Assembly: GCA_018067055.1 (NCBI GenBank)
Contig: JAGPVK010000412.1
Coordinates: 1-15,534, forward strand
Direction: 5' to 3'
Length of the DNA: 15,534 nucleotides
Origin: Sphingomonadales bacterium
GTDB lineage: Bacteria; Pseudomonadota; Alphaproteobacteria; Sphingomonadales; Sphingomonadaceae
How positions within the stretch are numbered: the stretch's first letter is position 1; every line of letters starts with the position of its first letter. Positions 8,135 through 15,534 of the stretch are shown here, piece after piece. The notes beneath the pieces are model-generated. The model saw only the letters and a program-made list of their open reading frames with translations. It had not been told where the DNA came from and did not search any database. Both the position numbers and the translations under genes were made by a program.

Positions 8135-9360
8135 AACTGCCACCGTCAGACTGGACCAAAAGACGCGGCCTCGCCGCCCTGATCGCTGCACTGGATGGCA
8201 AGGCGCGCTTTGTCGGAGGAGCCGTGCGAGACAGCTTGCGGGGAGCCGAAGTAAAGGACGTGGATATCGCCACGCCGCTGCTGCCCGATGATGTGATGGA
8301 TCGGCTCAGGGCCGCATCGATCAAGGTCATCCCAACCGGTATCGACCATGGCACGGTGACCGCATTGCTGCCCGACGGACCGGTCGAGATCACGACGCTT
8401 CGCCGCGATGTTTCGACCGACGGGCGGCGGGCAACGGTGGCCTTCAGCGACGACTGGCGGGAGGATGCAGCGCGGCGCGATTTCACCATTAACGCGCTCT
8501 TCGCCGACCCTGAAACGCTGGAGATTTTTGATTATTTTGACGGCCTGGAGGATCTCGAACAGCGCCGAATCCGCTTTATCGGATCAGCAGCGGAACGGAT
8601 CGCCGAGGATCATCTGCGGATCATGCGCTATTTCCGTTTTCTGGCGCGCTTCGGACTGGACGAACTCGAAGCGGAAGCCTTTCAGGCCTGTGCCAACGCT
8701 GCACCCAGGCTGGGCCAATTGTCCCGCGAGAGGGTTGCGGATGAACTGCTGAAATTGCTCGCCACGGATGATCCGCGCTTTGCCGTCGGCAAGATGCTGG
8801 ACGCGAAAATTTTCGACCATATCATCGCCGAAACTGATGAGCAGGCGGGGGCTATGCTGGACCGGCTTGTCAACCGCGAACAAACCCACACCGCCAAGCC
8901 CAGCGCGGTTCGGCGCTTCGTGGCTTTGCTGCCCAAGGATCGGGACAAACAAAGCGCCATCGCCAAAAGCCTGAAACTTTCAAAGAAATTGCAGAAGGCA
9001 ATTATCGATCGCTCTCCCGCGCAACTTGATGCCGGACTGCAGCTTGACCCCGCGCTTCTTCAGCGCGCCGATATCATCCGGGCTCTCGCCTATCGCACCA
9101 GTGTGGAAACCGCCCGCGATGTCGCCCTGCTTTTTGCCGACGATGCAATACTGTCTGAAATGCTGGCTCAGCTCAAAGACTGGACCCCGCCGATCTTTCC
9201 GATGAGCGGCGGCGATTTGATCGAGCGGGGCCTGAAACCTGGCCCGATTGTGGCCCGAACTTTGGCAAATATCGAACAGGCGTGGATCGACAACGGCTTC
9301 CCGGATGAAAAATGGGTGACAGAATTTGCTGACGGTCTTGATTTCAATCGTGGGACATGA
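8131..9360 (+). CDS. cca: CCA tRNA nucleotidyltransferase
   Basis: Class II nucleotidyltransferase that adds or repairs the 3'-CCA end of tRNAs using CTP and ATP without a template. All core motifs are visible in the 409 residues: GGAVRD (29-34) for nucleotide phosphates, the metal pair Asp43/Asp45 in VKDVDIAT, RRDFTINALF (115-124), EDHLR (159-163) as the base-selecting template, and RIMRYFRFLARF as the neck helix. The C-terminal half is helical, as expected for the tRNA-binding body. The start at 8131 overlaps the NUDIX stop by four bases and has GGGAA five bases ahead; a TTG at 8122 would add three residues. Poly(A) polymerase I shares these motifs but carries a longer, basic tail, so CCA addition is preferred. 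It is the last gene of the DUF1285-NUDIX-cca run. Confidence 0.93.
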   Translation: MKLPPSDWTKRRGLAALIAALDGKARFVGGAVRDSLRGAEVKDVDIATPLLPDDVMDRLRAASIKVIPTGIDHGTVTALLPDGPVEITTLRRDVSTDGRRATVAFSDDWREDAARRDFTINALFADPETLEIFDYFDGLEDLEQRRIRFIGSAAERIAEDHLRIMRYFRFLARFGLDELEAEAFQACANAAPRLGQLSRERVADELLKLLATDDPRFAVGKMLDAKIFDHIIAETDEQAGAMLDRLVNREQTHTAKPSAVRRFVALLPKDRDKQSAIAKSLKLSKKLQKAIIDRSPAQLDAGLQLDPALLQRADIIRALAYRTSVETARDVALLFADDAILSEMLAQLKDWTPPIFPMSGGDLIERGLKPGPIVARTLANIEQAWIDNGFPDEKWVTEFADGLDFNRGT

Positions 9361-9366
9361 GCAAAG

Positions 9367-9382
9367 TCGTATCGAGATACGA
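9367..9382. promoter_or_regulatory. 16-bp palindrome between cca and acs
   Basis: TCGTATC-GA-GATACGA has perfect 7-bp arms around a 2-base centre. It starts six bases after the cca stop and 58 bases before the acs start. A second, looser pair follows (CAGGG at 9393-9397, CCCTG at 9408-9412). The compact, nearly gapless palindrome fits a dimeric repressor site better than a terminator, since no T-run follows. Role is unproven. Confidence 0.35.
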
Positions 9383-9440
9383 ACGATATTCACAGGGCAG
9401 TAACGAACCCTGGTGAGCAGGAAAGTAAGAGAGGCAGCAG

Positions 9441-11396
<1,956 letters not shown>

Positions 11397-11397
11397 C

Positions 11398-11476
11398 GTG
11401 CTCCGGACTTGATCCGGAGCTCTGGCGGCGAGAGGTGGCCCTGGTGGCGCAGGGCTCCGCATCAAGTGCGGAGCAC
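11398..11476. repeat. REPIN-like pair of inverted palindromes
   Basis: Two 21-base hairpins face each other. The first pairs GCTCCGGA (11400-11407) with TCCGGAGC (11413-11420) around loop CTTGA. The second pairs GCTCCGCA (11454-11461) with TGCGGAGC (11467-11474) around loop TCAAG. Read on the opposite strand the second equals the first except for one base pair, G-C exchanged for C-G, so the stem is kept. The flanks also match in inverse (GTG at 11398, CAC ending at 11476). The unit sits just after the acs stop and four bases before the nitroreductase stop. It resembles REP doublets (REPINs) mobilised by RAYT transposases; the CCGGACTTGATCCGG core is, from memory, frequent in sphingomonad intergenic DNA. 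It may also end transcription from both sides. Confidence 0.75.
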
Positions 11477-11480
11477 AAAT

Positions 11481-12158
11481 CTAGCCATCAAAGCCCACAA
11501 ACACCGCGGCCTCGTCAACCGACTTGCGCGTCGACACCACCGCGTTGGCCGGAAAGCTCTCGTCCGGCCAGCCCAGCGCAATGCTTTTCATGATCACCTG
11601 ATCCTCGGCGATTCCGGCATGTTCGCGGACCACCGGCGATTGCATGATGCCCTGGCTGTTGATCACCGTGCCCAGCCCACGTGACCATGCCGCGTTGACC
11701 AGCGCCGTCGCAACGGCGCCGCAGTCAAAGGGCGTGTCGTCGCTGCCGTCGACCGCGCGATCATAAGTTATGATCACGCATACTGGCGCGTCGAACTGCC
11801 GGAAGCCCCGCATCACCCAGTCCTGCCGCGCATCCTTGTCATCGCGCTCGATCCCCATCGCCGAAAACAGCTGCTTCGCGACGCCGATCTGCCGCTCGCG
11901 GTGCGGGCCGGCAAAGGCCGGTCCAGTCCGAAACTCGCGCGATTGCGGCACACCAGCCAGCATCCGCTCGGTGTTGCCCGCCCGAATTTTTTCCAGCGGC
12001 TCGCCAGTGATGACATAGAAGCTCCACGGCTGTGTATTCATCGACGAAGGCGCGCGCATCGCCAGTCCGAGAATCTCCTCGATAAGTTCTTTTGGCACCG
12101 CTTCCGGTTTATATCCGCGTATGCTGCGACGACCGAGGACAACTTCATCAAACTTCAT
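11481..12158 (-). CDS. Nitroreductase family FMN oxidoreductase
   Basis: A 225-residue flavoprotein of the nitroreductase superfamily. The N-terminal RRSIRGY (10-16) supplies phosphate-binding arginines for FMN, APSSMNTQPW (36-45) is the flavin-pocket motif, and the C-terminal SIALGWPDE is the usual IxxGxP block. Such enzymes transfer two electrons from NAD(P)H to nitro groups, quinones or enones; the natural substrate here is unknown. The ATG at 12158 has GGAG six bases ahead (complement of 12165-12168). The stop lies directly beside the REPIN-like element. It is transcribed away from the small HTH gene at 12313, across 154 bases that hold both promoters. Confidence 0.88.
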   Translation of the reverse strand: MKFDEVVLGRRSIRGYKPEAVPKELIEEILGLAMRAPSSMNTQPWSFYVITGEPLEKIRAGNTERMLAGVPQSREFRTGPAFAGPHRERQIGVAKQLFSAMGIERDDKDARQDWVMRGFRQFDAPVCVIITYDRAVDGSDDTPFDCGAVATALVNAAWSRGLGTVINSQGIMQSPVVREHAGIAEDQVIMKSIALGWPDESFPANAVVSTRKSVDEAAVFVGFDG

Positions 12159-12312
12159 GACTGGCTCCGTTTACAAATATCCGTCGCTGGCTAGCGGACA
12201 AATGGCGAGATGCAAAGCCCGCTATTGCCAGTGGATCGATGGACGCCGCCTGTGTCGTGAAGCAGCCACTCTATTTGGATGCACAGCGCGGATAATCTGT
12301 TAAGCCAAACTC

Positions 12313-12492
12313 ATGAAAGAATATTTTGAACGCCACAAACAGCCCTGGACCAGCGAAGAAATCCAGAAGCTTCATGCCTTTGCCAAAAAGGGCATGACCC
12401 TCAAGGCCATCGCCAAGGCCCTGACCCGCAGCGAAGAATCGATCCGGACGCGGACCAAGCTGGACAAGCTCAAGATCGCCAAGAAGCGCTGA
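12313..12492 (+). CDS. Small Myb/GcrA-like helix-turn-helix protein
   Basis: A 59-residue, strongly basic protein. Residues 12-54 read as a single three-helix DNA-binding unit: WTSEEIQKLHAFAKKGM, then TLKAIAKALTRS, then EESIRTRTKLDKLKI. The opening Trp, the Gly before the second helix, IA..L in the turn and the K/R-L-rich third helix match both Myb/SANT-like bacterial HTHs and the N-terminal HTH of the cell-cycle regulator GcrA (WT...L...G.S...IA..L). It lacks GcrA's long C-terminal part, so it is a GcrA-HTH-like mini protein at most. No Shine-Dalgarno precedes the ATG. A 33-codon Cys-containing frame (12202-12303) stops nine bases before it. It converges with the symporter gene over 32 bases. 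Coding status is well supported by the domain; regulatory targets are unknown. Confidence 0.78.
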   Translation: MKEYFERHKQPWTSEEIQKLHAFAKKGMTLKAIAKALTRSEESIRTRTKLDKLKIAKKR

Positions 12493-12524
12493 ATTCTGGC
12501 ACTGGACAAAACGTCAACCGAACC

Positions 12525-14279
12525 TCAAGCCCGTGGTATCCGAATCTTGTCGACCAGCCAGCTGATCTCCTTCGGCGGCGCGGCGGTGAATTTCGCCACT
12601 GCAATCGCCACCGCAAAATTCAAGACCATCCCAATAACAGCGATGCCTTCTGGTGATATTCCAAACAGCCAGTTGGCGGCCACATTGCTTTCCGGAGACC
12701 AGAGCTTGAACCAGCCGATATAGAGGAAGGTGAAGCTCAGCCCCGTTACCATTCCCGCAATCGCGCCTTCGCGGTTCATCCGTTTGGAAAATATCCCCAT
12801 GAAGATTGCCGGAAATAGTGAGGCTGCGGCCAGACCAAAGGCAAAGGCAACCACCTGCGCGACCCAGCCGGGCGGATAGATGCCGAGGTAACCAGCGACA
12901 ACAATCGCCGCAGTCGCAGCGAGGCGCGCAGCGAGCAGCTCCCCTTTTTCGGTGATTTGCGGCCTGAAGGTACTCTTCAGCAAATCGTGGCTGATTGACG
13001 AGCTGATCACCAGCAGCAATCCCGCCGCCGTCGACAGCGCCGCCGCCAGTCCGCCCGCCGCGACCAAAGCGATCACCCAGCCAGGCAGATTGGCGATCTC
13101 CGGATTTGCGAGGACCATGATATCCCGATCGACATAGACTTCATTGGGATTATCATCGGCTGCGACATTTTCCACCACACGTTCGCCATTGGTGCCGGTG
13201 CTTTCGGCAAATAAGGGCGCGCCCTGAAAGGCATCGCCCTTGCCTAGCTGCATCTTGCCGTCGCCGTTCTTGTCGCGCCAGGCGATCAAATCGTTGCTTT
13301 CCCAGTTCTTGAACCATGCCGGCGCTTCTGCATAATCGGTATCCTGTACGCTATCGATAAAGTTGAGCCGGGCAAAGGCGCCGACAGCCGGTGCCGTCGT
13401 ATAGAGCAAGGCGATAAACACCAGCGCCCAGCCCGCCGACTTGCGCGCGTCCGACGCCTTGGGCACGGTGAAGAACCGGACGATCACATGCGGCAGGCCC
13501 GCCGTGCCGACCATCAACGCCAGGGTGATGCAGAAGACATCGATCATCGACTTCTCGCCGCTGGTATAGGCGGCAAAGCCCATGTCCTGCAGCACCAGAT
13601 CGAGCTTCTGCAGCACATAAAGTCCGGACCCGTCATTGACCGTCGATCCCAGCCCCAGCTGCGGCACCGGATTGCCGGTGACCAGAAAGCTGATGAAAAA
13701 GGCCGGCACCATATAGGCGAAGATCAGCACGCAATATTGCGCAACCTGCGTATAGGTAATGCCCTTCATCCCGCCGAGCACAGCATAGACGAAGACGATA
13801 GCCATGCCGATGATCACACCGAGGTTGATCGGCACATCAAGAAAGCGCGAAAAGACGATTCCGACCCCGCGCATCTGGCCGGCGATATAGGTGAAGCTGA
13901 TGAAGATCAGGCAGATCACCGCAACCACCCGGGCGGCCTTCGAATAGTAACGCGTGCCGATAAAATCGGGCACCGTATATTGCCCGAATTTTCTGAGATA
14001 GGGCGCGAGCAGCAGCGCCAGCATCACATAGCCGCCGGTCCAGCCCATCAGATAGACCGACCCGTCATAGCCGGAAAAGGCGATGATCCCGGCCATTGAA
14101 ATGAAGCTCGCCGCCGACATCCAGTCGGCTGCGGTTGCCATGCCGTTGACGATGGGGTTCACCCCGCCGCCAGCGACATAAAATTCCTTGGTCGTCCCCG
14201 CGCGCGAGGCGATCGCGATGCCGATATAGAGCGCGAAGGACAGGCCGACGAACAGATAGATGAGGGTCTGGGTTGCCAT
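12525..14279 (-). CDS. Sodium:solute symporter, VC_2705 subfamily (ActP-like), large subunit
   Basis: A 584-residue SSS-family transporter that moves a small solute inward with Na+. Family landmarks are ADWMSAASFISMAG (51-64), GGMKGITYTQVAQY (169-182) and AALSTAAGLLLVISSSISHD (413-432), the core helix with the Na+-site serines and threonine. About thirteen membrane segments fit the LeuT-like fold. A non-membrane insert of roughly 85 residues (310-395) carries an EF-hand-like loop, DKNGDGKMQL (336-345). Pairing with a DUF4212 small subunit marks the VC_2705 subfamily, related to the acetate permease ActP. Closeness to acs favours acetate or a similar carboxylate, but that is inference. The gene begins nine bases after the DUF4212 stop, so the two form an operon transcribed leftward. 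Confidence 0.9.
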   Translation of the reverse strand: MATQTLIYLFVGLSFALYIGIAIASRAGTTKEFYVAGGGVNPIVNGMATAADWMSAASFISMAGIIAFSGYDGSVYLMGWTGGYVMLALLLAPYLRKFGQYTVPDFIGTRYYSKAARVVAVICLIFISFTYIAGQMRGVGIVFSRFLDVPINLGVIIGMAIVFVYAVLGGMKGITYTQVAQYCVLIFAYMVPAFFISFLVTGNPVPQLGLGSTVNDGSGLYVLQKLDLVLQDMGFAAYTSGEKSMIDVFCITLALMVGTAGLPHVIVRFFTVPKASDARKSAGWALVFIALLYTTAPAVGAFARLNFIDSVQDTDYAEAPAWFKNWESNDLIAWRDKNGDGKMQLGKGDAFQGAPLFAESTGTNGERVVENVAADDNPNEVYVDRDIMVLANPEIANLPGWVIALVAAGGLAAALSTAAGLLLVISSSISHDLLKSTFRPQITEKGELLAARLAATAAIVVAGYLGIYPPGWVAQVVAFAFGLAAASLFPAIFMGIFSKRMNREGAIAGMVTGLSFTFLYIGWFKLWSPESNVAANWLFGISPEGIAVIGMVLNFAVAIAVAKFTAAPPKEISWLVDKIRIPRA

Positions 14280-14288
14280 CAGCCGCGC

Positions 14289-14591
14289 TCAGTCATCAAG
14301 GTCATATTGGCGCTCGATCCGTTTCATCCGGACGCTGTAAAAGACGATCAGCAGGATGAAGCAATAGATCGCACCCTGCTGCGCGAACCAGAAACCGAGC
14401 GGATAACCGCCGATGGAAAACTGATCGAGAAAGTCCCGGAAGAGGATTCCGGCACCAAAGGAAACAACGAACCAGATCGTCATCAGGATCGAGAGCAAAC
14501 GAATATTTTGCGACCAATAAGCCGTTTCATTGGCGCTGGTTGCCAACCGGTCCGGATCCCCCTGCGGTGCGTCCAGGTTATCATCGGACAT
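14289..14591 (-). CDS. DUF4212 small subunit of sodium:solute symporter
   Basis: A 100-residue protein with a polar head and two membrane helices (about 32-52 and 66-87), with FGAGILFRDFLDQ between them and a charged tail (RMKRIERQYDLDD). This is the DUF4212 / putative solute:Na+ symporter small-subunit family, found almost always next to VC_2705-type large subunits. It probably stabilises or gates the transporter; the mechanism is not known. ATG 14591 has a strong GGGGGAGG four bases upstream (complement of 14596-14603). The frame remains open to 14804, but that extension does not resemble the family. It is the first gene of the two-gene operon. Confidence 0.88.
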   Translation of the reverse strand: MSDDNLDAPQGDPDRLATSANETAYWSQNIRLLSILMTIWFVVSFGAGILFRDFLDQFSIGGYPLGFWFAQQGAIYCFILLIVFYSVRMKRIERQYDLDD

Positions 14592-14864
14592 ATTGCCTCC
14601 CCCTTGTTGCTTGTTGCCGACCAAACTAGGGGGCAAGGCAAAATTGCGCAAACAGCTTTTGATATTCCGATGGACGGGCAAATCGAGACACCCGGACCCA
14701 TTGCCCTGCCGCTTCCGTTTGATATGCCAGCATCCGATCGCCCACGGCACTTGCGCGATTGGTCTAATGATTTCCGAAAGAGTAAATCTGATCGAATAGA
14801 TCACGGAATGTCATGGTGAACGGCTCTACTTTTACCGACAATCGATAATGAATATTGTTCGCTT

Positions 14865-14887
14865 GATTCCCCGAATCACGGGGACTC
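14865..14887. promoter_or_regulatory. Cluster of three GANTC (CcrM) methylation sites
   Basis: GATTC (14865-14869), GAATC (14873-14877) and GACTC (14883-14887) lie within 23 bases. GANTC is the target of the cell-cycle DNA methyltransferase CcrM in alphaproteobacteria, and GcrA-dependent promoters carry such sites. One site per about 256 bases is expected by chance at equal base composition. The cluster lies 150 bases before the leader ORF of the winged-helix gene. Confidence 0.5.
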
Positions 14888-14897
14888 TAATCAAACG

Positions 14898-14940
14898 GAC
14901 CCGAATAGGGTCGCCAATTCGGGTCAAATTTTTCTATTTC
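14898..14940 (+). terminator. Terminator-like hairpin with competing alternative hairpin
   Basis: GACCCGAAT (14898-14906) pairs perfectly with ATTCGGGTC (14917-14925) around a 10-base loop, and a T-rich stretch follows (five T at 14929-14933, then CTATTTCTT). This is the layout of a rho-independent terminator on the plus strand. The same left arm can instead form a small hairpin with GGGTC at 14908-14912, so the two structures exclude each other as in an attenuator. It could equally be a plain barrier to upstream read-through. Confidence 0.5.
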
Positions 14941-14969
14941 TTGCAATGGCCTTAACCATGTTTGTTAAT
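14941..14969 (+). promoter_or_regulatory. Candidate promoter containing a CtrA-type TTAACCAT half-site
   Basis: TTGCAA (14941-14946) and GTTAAT (14964-14969) are 17 bases apart, and each matches four of six bases of the sigma-70 consensus. Between them lies TTAACCAT (14952-14959), the word described for CtrA half-sites in Caulobacter. TTAAC (14952-14956) and GTTAA (14964-14968) also form an inverted repeat across the -10 element. It would drive the leader ORF and winged-helix gene. Confidence 0.35.
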
Positions 14970-15035
14970 CTTAATTGACTGGCAGCAGCACGTTGGCTAC
15001 GGGCCACATATGTCGAGTAGGTGACAGGAGTAATT

Positions 15036-15113
15036 ATGCGTGAGAATGATGATATAATTTTTTCCGATAATGAAATCGGAAAACCCGTCGATCGCTCGCT
15101 CGAAAAAAACTAG
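15036..15113 (+). CDS. 25-codon leader ORF before the winged-helix gene
   Basis: A short acidic frame with 25 residues (MRENDDIIFSDN at its start). It has the best Shine-Dalgarno of this region, AGGAG at 15026-15030, five bases before its ATG. Its TAG stop (15111-15113) ends one base before the winged-helix ATG at 15115, and the last codons run through seven consecutive A (15103-15109). The downstream gene has no Shine-Dalgarno of its own. So the frame is either a translated leader that feeds ribosomes to the next gene by reinitiation, or the true N-terminus of that protein separated by one extra A. With a six-A run the frame would continue as ...LEKTRMTTSN into the regulator. No family is recognised. 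Confidence 0.5.
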   Translation: MRENDDIIFSDNEIGKPVDRSLEKN

Positions 15114-15114
15114 A

Positions 15115-15504
15115 ATGACAACCTCAAATAGTCAAATAGACGAGGATCGCTCCATCGATCCCGCCAAAACTGCTGCACTCTTGTTGAAGAGCCGCGCCGT
15201 CCGTATCGAGCAATTACGAAATGACCAGCCTGATATTGATGATATCTCCTGGCATATTTTGCTGGATCTGAAGGTTTCGATGAACGCCGACCAACCCGTC
15301 ACAATGCTTGACCTTGCGATCAGGCTCAACGTGGCGAAGAACATCATGGTCAGATATGTAGAATATTTGATTGGCACCGAACTGATCGACAAGCCTGCAG
15401 ATGCTCTGCACAAGGATCTCGTGCCATTGAAATTAACCGCATCCGGCGATGCTTTGACCGGCGATATCCTTCAAAAAATCAGTCAGGAACTGGTCAACGG
15501 CTAG
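15115..15504 (+). CDS. Small winged-helix (MarR-like) DNA-binding protein
   Basis: A 129-residue protein resembling the small winged-helix regulators common in sphingomonads. A helical segment (AALLLKSRAVRIEQL, 20-34) is followed by DISWHILLDLKVS (43-55), a helix-turn-helix around VTMLDLAIRLNVAKNIMVRY (62-81), YLIGTELIDKP, and a wing near 95-110 (LVPLKLTASG). The order matches the family pattern WDILLDLxAA...VSVSSLCIAAxVPATTALRWI...LxxxGL, though the recognition helix here is less conserved. Targets are unknown; the divergent symporter operon is the obvious candidate. ATG 15115 lacks a Shine-Dalgarno and directly follows the leader ORF. An in-frame ATG at 15070 would add 15 residues but also lacks one. 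The true N-terminus may include the leader if the A7 run is a frameshift. Confidence 0.7.
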   Translation: MTTSNSQIDEDRSIDPAKTAALLLKSRAVRIEQLRNDQPDIDDISWHILLDLKVSMNADQPVTMLDLAIRLNVAKNIMVRYVEYLIGTELIDKPADALHKDLVPLKLTASGDALTGDILQKISQELVNG

Positions 15505-15534
15505 CGCCGTTATATGCCCGGAAACTAGGCCGCT

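Larger units (their letters stand above)
14592..15035. other. Long divergent control region without a convincing protein gene
   Basis: These 444 bases separate the leftward symporter operon from the rightward regulator. The left part (to about 14820) should hold the symporter promoter. On the minus strand TTGCGC and TAGTTT lie 17 bases apart just ahead of the DUF4212 Shine-Dalgarno, and TTGCGCAA (14644-14651) is a small palindrome; both are weak signals. The right part (14860-14990) is AT-rich and dense in signals: three GANTC sites, a hairpin TCCCCG/CGGGGA (14868-14884), a terminator-like hairpin with T-rich tail, and a promoter-like element with a TTAACCAT word. Open frames crossing it show no family resemblance. 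Confidence 0.6.

Noticed and set aside
13488..14099. 203-codon plus-strand frame across the symporter gene
   Set aside because: Shadow of the SSS symporter; His/Asp/Arg-rich composition typical of the reverse complement of hydrophobic codons.
14592..14804. 71-residue N-terminal extension of the DUF4212 protein
   Set aside because: The strong GGGGGAGG lies inside the extension, four bases before ATG 14591, and the extension does not resemble the family.
15070..15114. Earlier start of the winged-helix gene at ATG 15070
   Set aside because: No Shine-Dalgarno near it and it lies entirely within the leader frame; it stays possible but is less favoured than 15115 or a frame fusion.

Overview
The window reads as a chromosomal segment of a sphingomonad-like alphaproteobacterium, most likely in the Sphingorhabdus/Parasphingorhabdus/Sphingopyxis range. 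The basis is moderate GC, the protein families present (DUF2254, DUF1499, DUF1285, CoA-type NUDIX, class II CCA enzyme, VC_2705-type symporter with DUF4212), alphaproteobacterial-style GANTC and TTAACCAT regulatory words, and a sphingomonad-like intergenic palindrome. The genus is inferred from pattern memory, not from a search. Nothing looks like a phage, insertion sequence, CRISPR array, tRNA or rRNA; this is mostly core housekeeping DNA.

Layout. Positions 1-421 hold the 3' part of a GNAT acetyltransferase. A minus-strand group follows: a DUF2254 membrane protein (650-1912), the 3-methyladenine DNA glycosylase tag (2147-2728) and a multi-pass ICMT/PEMT-type methyltransferase (2760-4085). 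The last two probably form a methyltransferase-tag operon. Diverging from it is a lipoprotein of the PQQ-dependent aldose dehydrogenase family (4215-5402), convergent with a DUF1499 membrane protein (5421-6287). From 6403 to 9360 four plus-strand genes run together: a GNAT protein, DUF1285, a CoA-type NUDIX hydrolase and the CCA tRNA nucleotidyltransferase. The last three overlap by 1 and 4 bases and look translationally coupled.

From 9441 on the theme is acetate. Acetyl-CoA synthetase (acs, 9441-11396) is followed, after a nitroreductase (11481-12158, minus) and a 59-residue Myb/GcrA-like HTH protein (12313-12492), by a two-subunit sodium:solute symporter (large subunit 12525-14279 and DUF4212 small subunit 14289-14591, both minus). 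Uptake of a short carboxylate by the symporter and its activation by Acs is the natural reading, but the substrate is not shown by the sequence. Between acs and the nitroreductase lies a REPIN-like pair of inverted palindromes with a compensatory base-pair change.

The most interesting stretch is the 14.6-15.1 kb control region ahead of a small winged-helix regulator (15115-15504). It packs three GANTC (CcrM) sites in 23 bp, a hairpin plus T-rich tail with a competing small hairpin, an exact TTAACCAT CtrA-type half-site inside a candidate promoter, and a 25-codon leader ORF. That leader has the only good Shine-Dalgarno sequence and ends one base before the regulator's ATG, immediately after an A7 run. 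Loss of one A would fuse leader and regulator in frame.
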